Shown here: piece by piece, positions 42,733 to 52,466 of the stretch | Layout of the letters: every line of letters begins with the position of its first letter | Position numbering within the stretch: position 1 is the first letter of the stretch | Source of the DNA: Qiania dongpingensis | Lineage (GTDB): Bacteria; Bacillota; Clostridia; Lachnospirales; Lachnospiraceae | Length of the DNA: 64,000 nt | NCBI RefSeq assembly: GCF_014337195.1 | Contig: NZ_CP060634.1 | Coordinates: 2,046,001-2,110,000, forward strand | Direction of reading: 5' to 3' | Notes under the pieces: model-generated | Told to the model about the DNA's origin: nothing | The model's input: only the letters and a program-made list of their open reading frames with translations | Databases searched by the model: none | Translations under genes and position numbers: made by a program

Positions 42733-45033
42733 ATGACAATACCTGCAATTGCATTGCGCGGCTTATGTGTGCTGCCGAAAATGGTAGTGCATTTTGACGT
42801 CAGCAGGAGAAAGTCTATTCTTGCGTTGGAAAAGGCGATGGTAGGCGACCAGAAGATTTTTCTTGTGGCACAGAAATCCGTGCAGGATGAGGACCCCGGG
42901 AAAGAGGAGCTTTATTCCATCGGCACTATTGGAATGATCAAGCAGATACTTAAATTGCCCGGGGGGATGGTGCGCGTGCTGGTCGAGGGGCTGGAGCGGG
43001 CGCAGCTGAGCGCCTTGGAGGCGGAGGAAGGATATCTGGAGGCGGATGTGGAAGTATGTCCTCCGGAACCGTTTTTGGAAGCGGATGACGTCACAAAGGA
43101 AGCGATGTGCAGAATCCTTAAGGAGCATGTGGAAAAATATGCGGCAGTGAATCCCGCCCTCAGCAAAGATGTCGCTACGATGCTTTTGGAGTCCAGGACC
43201 CTGGAAGAGCTTTTGGATGAGATTTCCATCAGCATTCCGTTCAGCATGGAGAACAAGCAGCAGCTGATCGAGACTACTTCGCTGCCGGAGCGGTATGTCC
43301 TGGTCGAACAGATCCTGGGCACGGAAGTGGAGATCAGCCGGATCAAGCAGGAATTCCAGGAAAAGGTTAAGGAGCGGATAGACAAAAATCAGAAGGAATA
43401 TATACTTCGGGAGCAGATGAAGTTAATCAAGGAGGAACTTGGAGAGGACACGATCCAGGCCGATGCGGAGCAGTTTGAAAGGCAGCTGGAGAAATTAAAA
43501 GCAGGAAAAGAAGTGAAGGAGAGAATCTCTAAGGAGATCGGACGGTATAAGACCATGCCTATGGGCAGCCAGGAAGCGTATGTGAGCAGGAATTATATTG
43601 AAACGCTGCTGGGGCTTCCCTGGAGCAGAATGTCCAGAGACAACAAGGATCTGGCTCGGGCGGAGAAGATACTGGAAGAGGATCACTATGGCCTGGAAAA
43701 GGTGAAAGAGAGGGTCATGGAGTTTCTGGCAGTCCGTTCTCTCACTGGGAAGGGAGATAGCCCCATCATCTGTCTTGTGGGCCCGCCCGGTACGGGAAAG
43801 ACTTCCATTGCCAGATCCGTCGCCAGAGCGCTGGGGAAGAGATATGTCCGGATCTGTCTGGGAGGCATCCGGGATGAGGCTGAGATACGCGGCCACAGGA
43901 GGACGTATGTAGGCGCCATGCCCGGACGAGTGGCGGCTGCTTTAAAGCAGGCCGGCGCTTCCAATCCGCTGATGCTTTTGGATGAGGTGGACAAGGTGGG
44001 CAGCGATTATAAAGGCGATCCGGCGTCGGCGCTTCTGGAAATATTGGACAGCGCGCAGAACGATACGTTCCGGGACCACTATATCGAGCTGCCCCTTGAT
44101 TTATCAAATGTGCTTTTTATTGCGACGGCCAATACGACTCAGACCATTCCCAGGCCTCTTCTTGACAGGATGGAGATCATAGAGGTAAGCAGCTATACGG
44201 AGAACGAAAAATATCACATAGCGGATAAATATCTGGTGGTAAAGCAGATGAAGAAAAACGGCCTTACGGCGGATCAGTTTTCTGTTTCGGCTAAGGCAGT
44301 CAGGAAGATCATCCATAATTACACAAGGGAAGCCGGAGTCCGCGAGCTGGAGCGGAAGATTGGAGAACTCTGCCGGAAAGCGGCAAAGGAGCTTCTTGAC
44401 GGTAAGAAAAAACAGGTGAAGATTACCGAAGGAAACCTGGAAAAATATCTGGGCAAAGAGCTTGTGCGCTTTGAAACGGTCAATGAAGAAGACGCGGTGG
44501 GCATTGTCCGCGGCCTGGCATGGACCAGCGTGGGCGGCGATACCCTGGAGGTAGAGGTGAATCTGATGCCCGGGAGCGGGAAGCTTCATCTGACTGGACA
44601 GATGGGCGATGTGATGAAGGAATCGGCAGAAGCGGCTCTGAGCTATGTCCGTTCTGTGAGCCCCGCTTATCAGGTGGACAGCGCCGTTTACGAAAAGAAT
44701 GACATCCATGTACATATCCCGGAAGGTGCCGTTCCAAAGGACGGGCCCTCTGCCGGAATCACAATGGCCACGGCCATGCTGTCGGCAGTCACCAATAAAA
44801 AGGTGAAAGCGGATCTGGCCATGACAGGTGAGATCACGCTGCGGGGCCGTGTGCTCCCCATCGGCGGTCTGAAGGAAAAGCTTCTCGCGGCTAAGATGGC
44901 GGATATCCACACAGTTCTGGTGCCGGGGAACAACAAGCCTCATGTGCAGGAGCTTTCCAGTGAAATCCTGGATGGTATGGATATTAAATTTGTAGGCTCT
45001 ATGGATGAAGTATTGAAAGAAGCGCTGGTCTGA
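42733..45033 (+). CDS. lon: ATP-dependent protease Lon
   Basis: The 766-residue protease combines an N-terminal substrate domain (about 1-200), an AAA+ ATPase with Walker [16 protein letters not shown] (about 350-364) and a C-terminal peptidase with catalytic Ser673 (KDGPSAGIT) and Lys714 ([11 protein letters not shown]). The start follows AAAAGGAGG. It removes damaged and short-lived proteins. A hairpin between lon and engB may lower downstream expression. Confidence 0.97.
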   Translation: MTIPAIALRGLCVLPKMVVHFDVSRRKSILALEKAMVGDQKIFLVAQKSVQDEDPGKEELYSIGTIGMIKQILKLPGGMVRVLVEGLERAQLSALEAEEGYLEADVEVCPPEPFLEADDVTKEAMCRILKEHVEKYAAVNPALSKDVATMLLESRTLEELLDEISISIPFSMENKQQLIETTSLPERYVLVEQILGTEVEISRIKQEFQEKVKERIDKNQKEYILREQMKLIKEELGEDTIQADAEQFERQLEKLKAGKEVKERISKEIGRYKTMPMGSQEAYVSRNYIETLLGLPWSRMSRDNKDLARAEKILEEDHYGLEKVKERVMEFLAVRSLTGKGDSPIICLVGPPGTGKTSIARSVARALGKRYVRICLGGIRDEAEIRGHRRTYVGAMPGRVAAALKQAGASNPLMLLDEVDKVGSDYKGDPASALLEILDSAQNDTFRDHYIELPLDLSNVLFIATANTTQTIPRPLLDRMEIIEVSSYTENEKYHIADKYLVVKQMKKNGLTADQFSVSAKAVRKIIHNYTREAGVRELERKIGELCRKAAKELLDGKKKQVKITEGNLEKYLGKELVRFETVNEEDAVGIVRGLAWTSVGGDTLEVEVNLMPGSGKLHLTGQMGDVMKESAEAALSYVRSVSPAYQVDSAVYEKNDIHVHIPEGAVPKDGPSAGITMATAMLSAVTNKKVKADLAMTGEITLRGRVLPIGGLKEKLLAAKMADIHTVLVPGNNKPHVQELSSEILDGMDIKFVGSMDEVLKEALV

Positions 45034-45041
45034 TATGCCCG

Positions 45042-45073
45042 AAGCGGGCAGGTCAGCCGGCCAGCCCGCTTTT
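45042..45073 (+). terminator. Hairpin between lon and engB
   Basis: AAGCGGGC (45042-45049) and GCCCGCTT (45064-45071) arms end in TTTT. Since engB follows at once, it may act as a partial terminator. Confidence 0.55.
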
Positions 45074-45088
45074 AGAAGGAGGGACCGG

Positions 45089-45706
45089 ATGATAATAAAG
45101 ACTGTAAATCTGGAAACGGTCTGCGGCGTCACCAGCAGGCTTCCGGAGAATGATAAGCCAGAGATTGCCTTCGCAGGCAAATCGAATGTGGGAAAATCCT
45201 CATTGATCAATGCGCTTATGAACAGGAAGTCATATGCCCGTATTTCGGCGCAGCCGGGGAAAACCCAGACCATTAATTTCTATAATATCAACGAAGCCCT
45301 TTATTATGTGGACCTTCCCGGATACGGGTATGCAAAGGTCTCACTGACTGAAAAAGAAAAATGGGGCAGGATGATAGAGAACTATCTGAAGAAATCCCGC
45401 CAGCTCAAATGTGTGTTCCTGCTGGTGGATATCCGCCACGAGCCTTCTGTCAATGACAGGCAGATGTACGACTGGATCGTGCATAACGGATATGAACCGG
45501 TGGTGATCGCCACAAAGCTGGATAAAATAAAACGCAGCCAGCTCCAAAAGCAGTTAAAGCTTCTGCGGAGCGGCCTTGGAATTGGGAGTCAGGTCACGGT
45601 GATACCGTTTTCGGCTGAAACGAAACAGGGACGTGATGAGATATGGGATCTGATTGAACAGCTGACTTCCGGAGACGATTCGGACAAAGCAGTTCATACG
45701 GATTAA
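45089..45706 (+). CDS. engB: Ribosome biogenesis GTP-binding protein YsxC/EngB
   Basis: The 205-residue essential GTPase helps assemble the large ribosomal subunit. G motifs are visible: FAGKSNVGKSSLINAL (G1), the threonine region GKTQTINFY (G2), DLPGYGYAKVS (G3), TKLDKI (G4) and FSAETKQG (G5). I chose the ATG at 45089 behind AAGGAGGG; an earlier in-frame start at 45035 overlaps the hairpin. It ends the tig-clpPX-lon cluster. Confidence 0.96.
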   Translation: MIIKTVNLETVCGVTSRLPENDKPEIAFAGKSNVGKSSLINALMNRKSYARISAQPGKTQTINFYNINEALYYVDLPGYGYAKVSLTEKEKWGRMIENYLKKSRQLKCVFLLVDIRHEPSVNDRQMYDWIVHNGYEPVVIATKLDKIKRSQLQKQLKLLRSGLGIGSQVTVIPFSAETKQGRDEIWDLIEQLTSGDDSDKAVHTD

Positions 45707-45710
45707 AGAA

Positions 45711-45742
45711 AAGCCAGGCGTGTTAACGTCGGGCTTTTTTAT
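45711..45742 (+). terminator. Terminator after engB
   Basis: AAGCC ... GGGCTT hairpin (45711-45736) followed by a run of T. Confidence 0.75.
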
Positions 45743-45827
45743 TTTACGAGGAGGTATGTTCTATGAAATAAAATATTTCCGGACAGAAAGTGCACTATGG
45801 TAAAGCTTTAAGATGGGAGGTTAGATT

Positions 45828-46538
45828 ATGTATGGTTGGCGTGGTAAATTAGGAATCATCATTCCGTCGGCGAACACAACGATGGAGCCGGAGCTGTGGA
45901 AAATGGCGCCTGAAGGGGTCAGTATCCACTGCAGCCGTATGTTTGCTATGGGATGCAGCACGGAGGATTTAAGGCGGCAGGACGAAGACGTGGAGCGCTG
46001 TGCCGGCCTTCTCGGCTCGGCGGATATGGATGTGGTCATTTATGGGTGCACCAGCGGAAGCTTTGTAAATGGGCCGGAGTGGGAGAGAGCACTGCAGAAG
46101 CAGATAGCAGAGGAAGCTCATTGTAAAAGTATCACGACCACAGGCGCGGTGCTGGATGCCCTGAGAATTTTCGGCAAGAAGAATCTGACGGTGGTGAATC
46201 CTTATAACGATGAGGTGAGCGCCATAGAGCATGACTTTTTTGCCAAACAGGGATTCTGCATGACCGGCGGCGCGCATCTGGGCTATGATCAGGGCGCGGA
46301 TATCCGCAGCCAGACGCCGGAACGGGCGTACCGTTTGGCCAAAGGCGCGGTGAGGAAAAATACGGAAATTTTGTTTATCAGCTGCACCAACTTCAGGACC
46401 ATAGAAGTGCTGGAAGACCTGGAAAAGGATTTGGGGATACCGGTAGTCTCGAGCAATCAGGCCAGCCTCTGGGCGGCGCTGAGAGCCATAGACGTAAAAG
46501 CGGAAATAAAGGGGTACGGAACTCTGTTTGCATATTGA
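45828..46538 (+). CDS. Maleate cis-trans isomerase-like Asp/Glu racemase family protein
   Basis: The 236-residue protein has two symmetric halves, each with a catalytic Cys: Cys74 in YGCTSGSFVNG and Cys186 in ISCTNFRT. These and LGIIIPSANTTMEPE match maleate isomerase and arylmalonate decarboxylase-like enzymes in the Asp/Glu racemase superfamily. The true substrate cannot be told from sequence. The start follows GGGAGG. It is flanked by a terminator on the left and a promoter for xpaC on the right, so it is probably a single-gene unit. Confidence 0.87.
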   Translation: MYGWRGKLGIIIPSANTTMEPELWKMAPEGVSIHCSRMFAMGCSTEDLRRQDEDVERCAGLLGSADMDVVIYGCTSGSFVNGPEWERALQKQIAEEAHCKSITTTGAVLDALRIFGKKNLTVVNPYNDEVSAIEHDFFAKQGFCMTGGAHLGYDQGADIRSQTPERAYRLAKGAVRKNTEILFISCTNFRTIEVLEDLEKDLGIPVVSSNQASLWAALRAIDVKAEIKGYGTLFAY

Positions 46539-46551
46539 CAGACAGTTTCCA

Positions 46552-46580
46552 TTGCATTTTGATTCTGTTTTCGCTATAAT
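46552..46580 (+). promoter_or_regulatory. Promoter of the xpaC-telA operon
   Basis: TTGCAT (46552-46557), a 17-base spacer and TATAAT (46575-46580). A perfect hairpin, CCGGGCGG-ATTTTG-CCGCCCGG (46600-46621), would form about 13 bases after the predicted transcript start and may protect the 5' end or act as an attenuator. Confidence 0.7.
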
Positions 46581-46665
46581 TTACATCAGTGGGGAAGGAC
46601 CGGGCGGATTTTGCCGCCCGGGATTTCTTCCGAAAGACAAAGACCCCCGGGGAGGAGACTGTACA

Positions 46666-47862
46666 ATGAACCAGGAATGGCGCGATTTGGGGAACGATAT
46701 CCGGAATATCATTCAAGATGCCGTAAATTCCCAGGATTTCAGAAAACTAAATCAGACGATCAAAGGCGCCATTAACAGTGCAGTGGACGGTGTGGAAAAG
46801 GGCGTATCGAAGGCCAGCTGCCAGTGGAATAAGGCAAGAGAAGCATCTTCGACGGAGACGGGGGCAGAAAACAGAAGTGAACCCTATACCCCGGCGGACA
46901 AGCGTACACTTTTTTCAGAATACTCTGCGGCAAGGGCCAGGGCCGGAGGCATCGCTCTCACGGTATGCGGCTATATACTGGGAATCGGCACGGCGATGGC
47001 CATGGCAGTGTTATTCATGATCACTCTGGCCATAGGCGGCATTGTCGGCATACGTATCGCGAATTATTGTCTTCTTCCTGTTTTTATAGCGGGAGCGGCC
47101 ATGGTTTGCAGCGGTTCTGCCAAGCTTTCCATGGCGAAGCGGTTCCGGCGGTATGTGGAGCGGCTGCGCGGCCGCACGTACTGTGAGTTAAAGGAATTAT
47201 CCGAATATATAGGGAAGAGCAAAAAGTACGTGACGCGGGATATTAAAAAGATGATCGAGAAAGAATGGTTTCGGGAAGGGCGCCTGGATGAACAGGAGAC
47301 GTGCCTGATCATTGATAACGCCACATACCTTCAGTATAAAGAGACTATGCGCCAGGCAGAGATCCAGAGGGAAGAGGAAGAGCACAGGCCGGAGGTATCC
47401 GGCGAGACAGAAGCGGTGATTCAGGCCGGCGCGGATTATCTGGAAAGAATCCGGAGATGCAACGACGCCATTCCCGGTGAAGAGATATCGGAGAAGATAT
47501 CCAGGATGGAGCTGGTCATCAAACGGATCTTTGACCGGGTGGAGCGGCATCCGGAAAACGTGGAGGATATCCAGAAATTGATGGAATATTATCTTCCTAC
47601 TACGGTGAAGCTGCTGGAGGCATATGAGGAGCTGGACCGGCAGCCGGTCCAGGGAGACAACATCATAAGCTCTAAGAAAGAGATTGAAGAAACGCTGGGC
47701 ACCTTAAATATAGCCTTTGAAAAGCTTCTGGACAGTATGTTCCAAGATACGGCCTGGGACGTTTCCACGGATATATCCGTGCTGAAGACGATACTGGCGC
47801 AGGAAGGGCTGTCAGAAGGCGGGTTTGAAAAGCGGCATGATACAGGAGGAGAGAGACAATGA
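46666..47862 (+). CDS. XpaC-like (5-bromo-4-chloroindolyl phosphate hydrolysis) protein
   Basis: The 398-residue protein has a polar N-terminus, two hydrophobic segments (about 93-145), and a helical cytoplasmic part with KELSEYIGKSKKYVTRDIKKMIEKEWF, a helix-turn-helix-like stretch, then coiled coil. This is the XpaC family, regularly encoded with TelA. The start at 46666 follows GGAGGAGA; the in-frame ATG at 46528 lies upstream of the promoter and is rejected. It overlaps telA by four bases. The pair is linked to envelope stress and toxic-anion resistance in other bacteria; the mechanism is unclear. Confidence 0.85.
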   Translation: MNQEWRDLGNDIRNIIQDAVNSQDFRKLNQTIKGAINSAVDGVEKGVSKASCQWNKAREASSTETGAENRSEPYTPADKRTLFSEYSAARARAGGIALTVCGYILGIGTAMAMAVLFMITLAIGGIVGIRIANYCLLPVFIAGAAMVCSGSAKLSMAKRFRRYVERLRGRTYCELKELSEYIGKSKKYVTRDIKKMIEKEWFREGRLDEQETCLIIDNATYLQYKETMRQAEIQREEEEHRPEVSGETEAVIQAGADYLERIRRCNDAIPGEEISEKISRMELVIKRIFDRVERHPENVEDIQKLMEYYLPTTVKLLEAYEELDRQPVQGDNIISSKKEIEETLGTLNIAFEKLLDSMFQDTAWDVSTDISVLKTILAQEGLSEGGFEKRHDTGGERQ

Positions 47863-49001
47863 GCAAGGAATGGGATATGCCGGTGAAGGAACCGGTGCTG
47901 ACACTTAACCCTTTTGAAAATGAGCAGGCGGAGATGCCTGAAAAAATAGAAGAGGCGCCGATTCCCCAATGGGATGACAGTATCCTGTCGGAAGAGGAAA
48001 AGAAGATGGTGGACGCTTTCTCCGGTCAGATCGATCTGAGTGATTCTGCCGCTGTGCTTCAGTATGGCGCAGGGGCCCAGAAAAAGATGGCAGATTTTTC
48101 AGAAGCAGCTCTGGATAATGTGAGAACAAAGGATCTGGGCGAGATCGGTGATCTGCTGGCAGGCGTCGTGACAGAACTGAGAAGCTTTGATGCGGAGGAA
48201 GAAAAGGGTTTCCTTGGCTTTTTTAAAAAATCCTCCAATAAGATCACGGCTGTAAAAGCAAAATATGCCAAGACAGAGGCAAACGTGGATAAAATCTGCA
48301 AGGTCCTGGAAAGCCATCAGGTACAGCTTTTGAAGGACGCGGCCATGCTGGATAAAATGTATGATCTGAACCTGACTTATTTTAAAGAGCTGTCCATGTA
48401 TATTCTGGCGGGAAAAAAGAAATTGTATGCCGTTCGGGAAAAAGAGCTTCCGATGCTGCGGGCGAAAGCAGAAAGAAGCGGTCTGCCGGAGGACGCCCAG
48501 GCGGCCAGAGATCTGGACGCGCGCTGCAACCGGTTTGAAAAAAAGCTCCACGATCTGGAGCTCACCAGGATGATCGCGATGCAGACGGCGCCTCAGATCC
48601 GGCTCGTTCAGGACAATGATACCGTTATGGTGGAGAAGATCCAGTCGACGATCGTAAATACGATTCCTCTTTGGAAGAATCAGATGGTACTGGCTTTGGG
48701 AGCCGCCCATTCGGCACAGGCGGTTGAAGCGCAGAGGAAAGTATCAGATATGACCAATGAACTGCTGAGCAGAAATGCGGCGGCGCTTAAGACGGCATCG
48801 GTGGAAGTGGCAAAAGAATCGGAACGGGGGATCGTAGATATGGAAACCCTGCGTTCGACCAACGAAACGCTGATCTCTACGCTGGACGAGGTGCTCCGCA
48901 TACAGGAAGAAGGCCGGCAGAAAAGGACAGAAGCGGAGGTGGAGATGAACCGCTTGGAAAGTGAACTGAAAGCGAAGCTTCTGGAGATTGGAAAGCGGTG
49001 A
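47859..49001 (+). CDS. telA: TelA family protein (toxic anion resistance)
   Basis: The 380-residue soluble, largely helical protein matches TelA/KlaA: FSGQIDLSDSAAVLQYGAGAQKKMADFSEAALDNVRTKDLGEIGDLL near the N-terminus, LDKMYDLNLTYFKELSMYI in the middle and QMVLALGAAHSAQAVEAQRKVSDMTNELL further on. The name comes from plasmid tellurite resistance, but chromosomal copies are probably involved in envelope stress. It overlaps xpaC by ATGA and converges directly on the DUF4364 gene, with stop codons abutting. Confidence 0.92.
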   Translation: MSKEWDMPVKEPVLTLNPFENEQAEMPEKIEEAPIPQWDDSILSEEEKKMVDAFSGQIDLSDSAAVLQYGAGAQKKMADFSEAALDNVRTKDLGEIGDLLAGVVTELRSFDAEEEKGFLGFFKKSSNKITAVKAKYAKTEANVDKICKVLESHQVQLLKDAAMLDKMYDLNLTYFKELSMYILAGKKKLYAVREKELPMLRAKAERSGLPEDAQAARDLDARCNRFEKKLHDLELTRMIAMQTAPQIRLVQDNDTVMVEKIQSTIVNTIPLWKNQMVLALGAAHSAQAVEAQRKVSDMTNELLSRNAAALKTASVEVAKESERGIVDMETLRSTNETLISTLDEVLRIQEEGRQKRTEAEVEMNRLESELKAKLLEIGKR

Positions 49002-49520
49002 TCACTCCTTCATAAGGCTCTGCATGATGGCGGAGTATATCTGCTGGCTCTCTTTATTCCAACGGCTGCACATATGCTCTGCCTGTTCTTTATCCGGCAC
49101 GGAGATATTTACTTCCAGGAGCTGAGTTTTTCCCTCGCGGATGGCGCAGTGGACCACATAGTCCTGATTGGTGGATTTATAATAATCGGAAATAAGGCCC
49201 ACCTCATCGCGGAGACGCACCTTATTTTCTTTCAGATAAGTATCGATGTCCTCAATGATGGCAGAAGAGATTTTTTTGCCGAAAAAGGACAGGGTCTCCT
49301 CCCCTTCCCTTGTGATTTCATAACGAGAGCTGTTCCGGGTGGATTCCAGCTTGATGAGATGAGATTCGATGAGTTCGGACAGCGCCTGCTGGAGGGTGAA
49401 GTAAGTAGTGTACTCCTTGTCCAAAAAGAATTCAGAAATCTGAGCGTTGGCAAGAGGAAATTTCACCTGCTTCAGCATATATAAAATCATTAATTTGTAT
49501 AGGGTCAATGGCTCGGACAT
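49002..49520 (-). CDS. DUF4364 family winged-helix protein
   Basis: The 172-residue protein begins MSEPLTLYKLMILYMLKQV and carries an N-terminal winged-helix-like domain (ISEFFLDKEYTTYFTLQQALSELIESHLI), followed by an alpha/beta domain (about 80-172). This arrangement is the DUF4364 family, found almost only in clostridia. A DNA-binding role is inferred from fold only. I chose the ATG at 49520, behind AAGGAG; the start at 49538 has no ribosome site. It is divergent from rho. Confidence 0.88.
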   Translation of the reverse strand: MSEPLTLYKLMILYMLKQVKFPLANAQISEFFLDKEYTTYFTLQQALSELIESHLIKLESTRNSSRYEITREGEETLSFFGKKISSAIIEDIDTYLKENKVRLRDEVGLISDYYKSTNQDYVVHCAIREGKTQLLEVNISVPDKEQAEHMCSRWNKESQQIYSAIMQSLMKE

Positions 49521-49738
49521 CAGTGCGTCTCCTTCCAAATTTCTACAAAATCTGTCAATGTTTTAATCATACCAAGTTTAGAAAATGAAATCAAGTTGTA
49601 AATTTTTCGCATTTGTTGTATAATATGAAGCACACTTGAGATTATTACCAGAATCTGAAAATCTATTTTGCCGTTTTCGCGGCAGCAGTCTTTATGGATC
49701 CCCCCGATTGATGGAATATAGAAAGAAAAGGAGAACCT

Positions 49739-51085
49739 ATGAGGGAGAAACTGGAAACCCTGTCTCTGGCGCAGCTGCGCGGAATTGCAAAAGACTTCGG
49801 GGTTAAAAATATCACGGCACAGAGAAAGGCGGAGCTTATCAGCTGTATTCTGGAAGCCAATGAAACAAAAGAAAAAGAAGAGGAAACGGCCGCCGTTCCT
49901 TCTGTCAGGAGACAGCCCTCTGTGGCGCCGAACATCAATCCTGAAGAGCTTCAGAATCTGGACAGCGGAATTCCAGCGCATGGAATCCTGGAAGTAATGC
50001 CGGACGGGTTCGGTTTTATCCGGTGTGAAAACTATCTGCCCGGTGAGAATGACGTTTACGTCTCCCCTTCTCAGATACGCCGATTCAACCTGAAGACAGG
50101 AGACATCGTCAGCGGAAGCAAACGGGTAAAAACCTCTTCGGAGAAATTTGCTGCGCTTTTATACGTTTCCAAGATCAATGGACTGCCGGTCGGAATCGCG
50201 GAAAAAAGACCGAATTTTGAAGATTTGACCCCTATCTTCCCCAATTCCAGGATACATCTGGAGATGTCTGGAGGGAGCATAGCCATGCGTATCGTGGATC
50301 TGCTGTCTCCCATCGGCAAGGGGCAGAGGGGGATGATAGCTTCCCAGCCCAAAGCCGGAAAGACCACGCTGTTAAAGGAAGTCGCCAAGGCGGTGACCTG
50401 CAACCATAGGGATATGCACTTGATCGTGCTGCTGATAGATGAACGCCCGGAGGAAGTGACGGACATCAAAGAGTCCATTGAAGGACCCAACGTGGAGGTC
50501 ATCTATTCCACCTTTGACGAACTGCCGGAGCATCATAAACGTGTTTCGGAGATGGTTCTGGAAAGGGCAAAGCGCCTGGTGGAGCATAAGCGCGACGTGG
50601 TGATCCTGCTGGACAGCATCACAAGGCTGGCAAGGGCCTATAACCTGACGGTAGCCCCCAGCGGCAGAACCCTGTCGGGCGGTCTTGATCCGGCGGCGCT
50701 CCACATGCCGAAACGGTTTTTCGGAGCCGCGAGGAACATGCGGGAGGGCGGAAGCCTGACCATATTGGCTACGGCGCTTGTCGAGACCGGAAGCCGTATG
50801 GATGACGTGGTGTTTGAGGAGTTTAAAGGTACAGGAAACATGGAGCTTATGCTGAACCGGAAGCTGTCGGAGAAGCGTATTTTTCCGGCCATCGATATCT
50901 TGAAATCCGGTACCCGCAGAGATGACCTGCTTCTCACAAAGGAAGAGCAGGCGGCAGTGGAGACCGTGCGGAAAGCCACAGGCGGAATGAAGTCCGATGA
51001 GGCGGTGGAGAGGATCCTGGACTTGTTCAAACATACGAGAAACAATAAGGAATTCATGGATATGGTCGGCAAGATGAAAATATAA
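49739..51085 (+). CDS. rho: Transcription termination factor Rho
   Basis: The 448-residue hexameric RNA helicase ends untranslated transcripts. It has the N-terminal helical domain ([17 protein letters not shown]), the cold-shock-like RNA-binding domain ([38 protein letters not shown]), Walker [16 protein letters not shown] (about 203-217), [12 protein letters not shown] and [15 protein letters not shown] low-complexity linker near residue 45-65 is short. The start follows AAAGGAGAA. rpmE follows with its own promoter. Confidence 0.98.
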   Translation: MREKLETLSLAQLRGIAKDFGVKNITAQRKAELISCILEANETKEKEEETAAVPSVRRQPSVAPNINPEELQNLDSGIPAHGILEVMPDGFGFIRCENYLPGENDVYVSPSQIRRFNLKTGDIVSGSKRVKTSSEKFAALLYVSKINGLPVGIAEKRPNFEDLTPIFPNSRIHLEMSGGSIAMRIVDLLSPIGKGQRGMIASQPKAGKTTLLKEVAKAVTCNHRDMHLIVLLIDERPEEVTDIKESIEGPNVEVIYSTFDELPEHHKRVSEMVLERAKRLVEHKRDVVILLDSITRLARAYNLTVAPSGRTLSGGLDPAALHMPKRFFGAARNMREGGSLTILATALVETGSRMDDVVFEEFKGTGNMELMLNRKLSEKRIFPAIDILKSGTRRDDLLLTKEEQAAVETVRKATGGMKSDEAVERILDLFKHTRNNKEFMDMVGKMKI

Positions 51086-51102
51086 AAAAAGCCCCAAAAT
51101 AC

Positions 51103-51131
51103 TTGCAATGAAAGAAACCTTATGTTATAAT
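51103..51131 (+). promoter_or_regulatory. Promoter of rpmE
   Basis: TTGCAA (51103-51108), a 17-base spacer and TATAAT (51126-51131), 76 bases before the rpmE start. Confidence 0.75.
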
Positions 51132-51206
51132 GAACTTCGCTGTTTTAAAAGAAGATGGGCGCTTGTGCGTCAAGCGATAGAAAGAACCATAAGAGAGGTG
51201 AAAAGC

Positions 51207-51416
51207 ATGAGAGAAGGAATCCATCCTGATTATCATCAGGCAAAGGTTGTGTGTAACTGCGGAAATGAATTCGTGACTGGCTCCACAAAGGAAGACATTC
51301 ACGTAGAGATCTGTTCCAAATGCCATCCGTTCTATACAGGACAGCAGAAAGCTGCGTCGGCCCGCGGACGTATCGAGAAGTTTAACCGTAAGTATGGTGT
51401 GAACACAGAAAAATAA
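51207..51416 (+). CDS. rpmE: 50S ribosomal protein L31 (zinc-binding type)
   Basis: The 69-residue protein begins [22 protein letters not shown] and has four zinc-type cysteines (CxC and CxxC in [11 protein letters not shown]), so it is the C+ form made under zinc sufficiency. The end [12 protein letters not shown] is typical. The start at 51207 follows GAGAGGTG; an in-frame start at 51108 lies inside the promoter. It has its own promoter and terminator. Confidence 0.97.
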   Translation: MREGIHPDYHQAKVVCNCGNEFVTGSTKEDIHVEICSKCHPFYTGQQKAASARGRIEKFNRKYGVNTEK

Positions 51417-51434
51417 GGCAATGCACAATGATGA

Positions 51435-51476
51435 GGTTGAGATTTCGTATTATCTGTGGAATCTCAGCCTTTTTTA
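51435..51476 (+). terminator. Terminator after rpmE
   Basis: GGTTGAGATT and AATCTCAGCC arms (51435-51469) are followed by TTTTTTA. Confidence 0.9.
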
Positions 51477-51537
51477 TTCCATGGATAAGTTCCTTGAACT
51501 TTCCCGGTTATAATATATACGAAAGGTGGAAAGCCGG

Positions 51538-52455
51538 ATGAGATCATCGGGTATCGGAGGCCAGGCGGTTATAGAAGGCGTTATGATGCGGAACAAGGAT
51601 GTATACGCCGTCGCGGTCAGAAAACCAGATCAGGAAATAGAAGTAGCGGTTGACACATATCAGTCATTTACAGAAAAACACAAGGCATTTAACATTCCTT
51701 TCATAAGAGGAATTTTTAATTTTGTGGATTCTCTTCGTCTGGGCATGAAGATCCTCACATTTTCCGCCAGCTTTTACGAGGAGGAAGAGGAAAAAGAAAA
51801 GGATGAAAAGGAGAAAAAGAAAGAAAGCGTCATCATGGGAATCACCATGTGCGTATCAGTCATTTTAGCAGTGGGAATCTTTATGGTCCTTCCTCTCTTC
51901 CTGGCCAGCCTGTTCCGGAGTTTTATCGGATCCAGAGCGCTCATGGGCCTGATCGAGGGACTGATCCGACTGGCTATATTCATCGGATATGTGCTTTTGA
52001 TCTCTCTGATGAAGGATATCCGAAGGGTATTCATGTACCATGGGGCCGAGCATAAATGTATAAATTGTGTAGAGCATGGGCTGGAGCTTAACGTGGAAAA
52101 TGTAAGGAAGAGCTCCAAGCGCCATAAACGCTGCGGGACAAGCTTTTTATTGTTTGTGGTCATTGTGAGTATTGTATTCTCCATGGTCATCCAGACCGAT
52201 GTGGTGTGGCTCAGAGTCGTACTGCGTATCCTGCTCATTCCTGTGATTGCGGGCATCTCTTACGAAATCCTTAAGCTTGCCGGAAGCAGTGAGAATTGGC
52301 TGATAAATCTGATCAGCAAGCCGGGGCTCTGGCTGCAGGGCCTCACGACCAGAGAACCGGATGATGATATGATCGAGGTGGCCATTCGCTCCGTGGAAGA
52401 GGTCTTTGACTGGAAAAAGTACGAAGAAGAAAATTTCGGCAGGACATATTCTTAG
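51538..52455 (+). CDS. DUF1385 membrane protein
   Basis: The 305-residue protein begins SSGIGGQAVIEGVMMRN, the hallmark of DUF1385. It has about four membrane segments (two near 105-150, then about 205-250) and the conserved MYHGAEHKCINCVEHG and HKRCGTSFLLF blocks with Cys and His residues that could bind metal. A charged EEEEEKEKDEKEKKKE stretch lies before the first membrane segment. The role is unknown; the gene lies next to prmC and prfA across Firmicutes. Start at 51538 behind GAAAGGTGG. Confidence 0.92.
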   Translation: MRSSGIGGQAVIEGVMMRNKDVYAVAVRKPDQEIEVAVDTYQSFTEKHKAFNIPFIRGIFNFVDSLRLGMKILTFSASFYEEEEEKEKDEKEKKKESVIMGITMCVSVILAVGIFMVLPLFLASLFRSFIGSRALMGLIEGLIRLAIFIGYVLLISLMKDIRRVFMYHGAEHKCINCVEHGLELNVENVRKSSKRHKRCGTSFLLFVVIVSIVFSMVIQTDVVWLRVVLRILLIPVIAGISYEILKLAGSSENWLINLISKPGLWLQGLTTREPDDDMIEVAIRSVEEVFDWKKYEEENFGRTYS

Positions 52456-52466
52456 GAGGCAGATCC

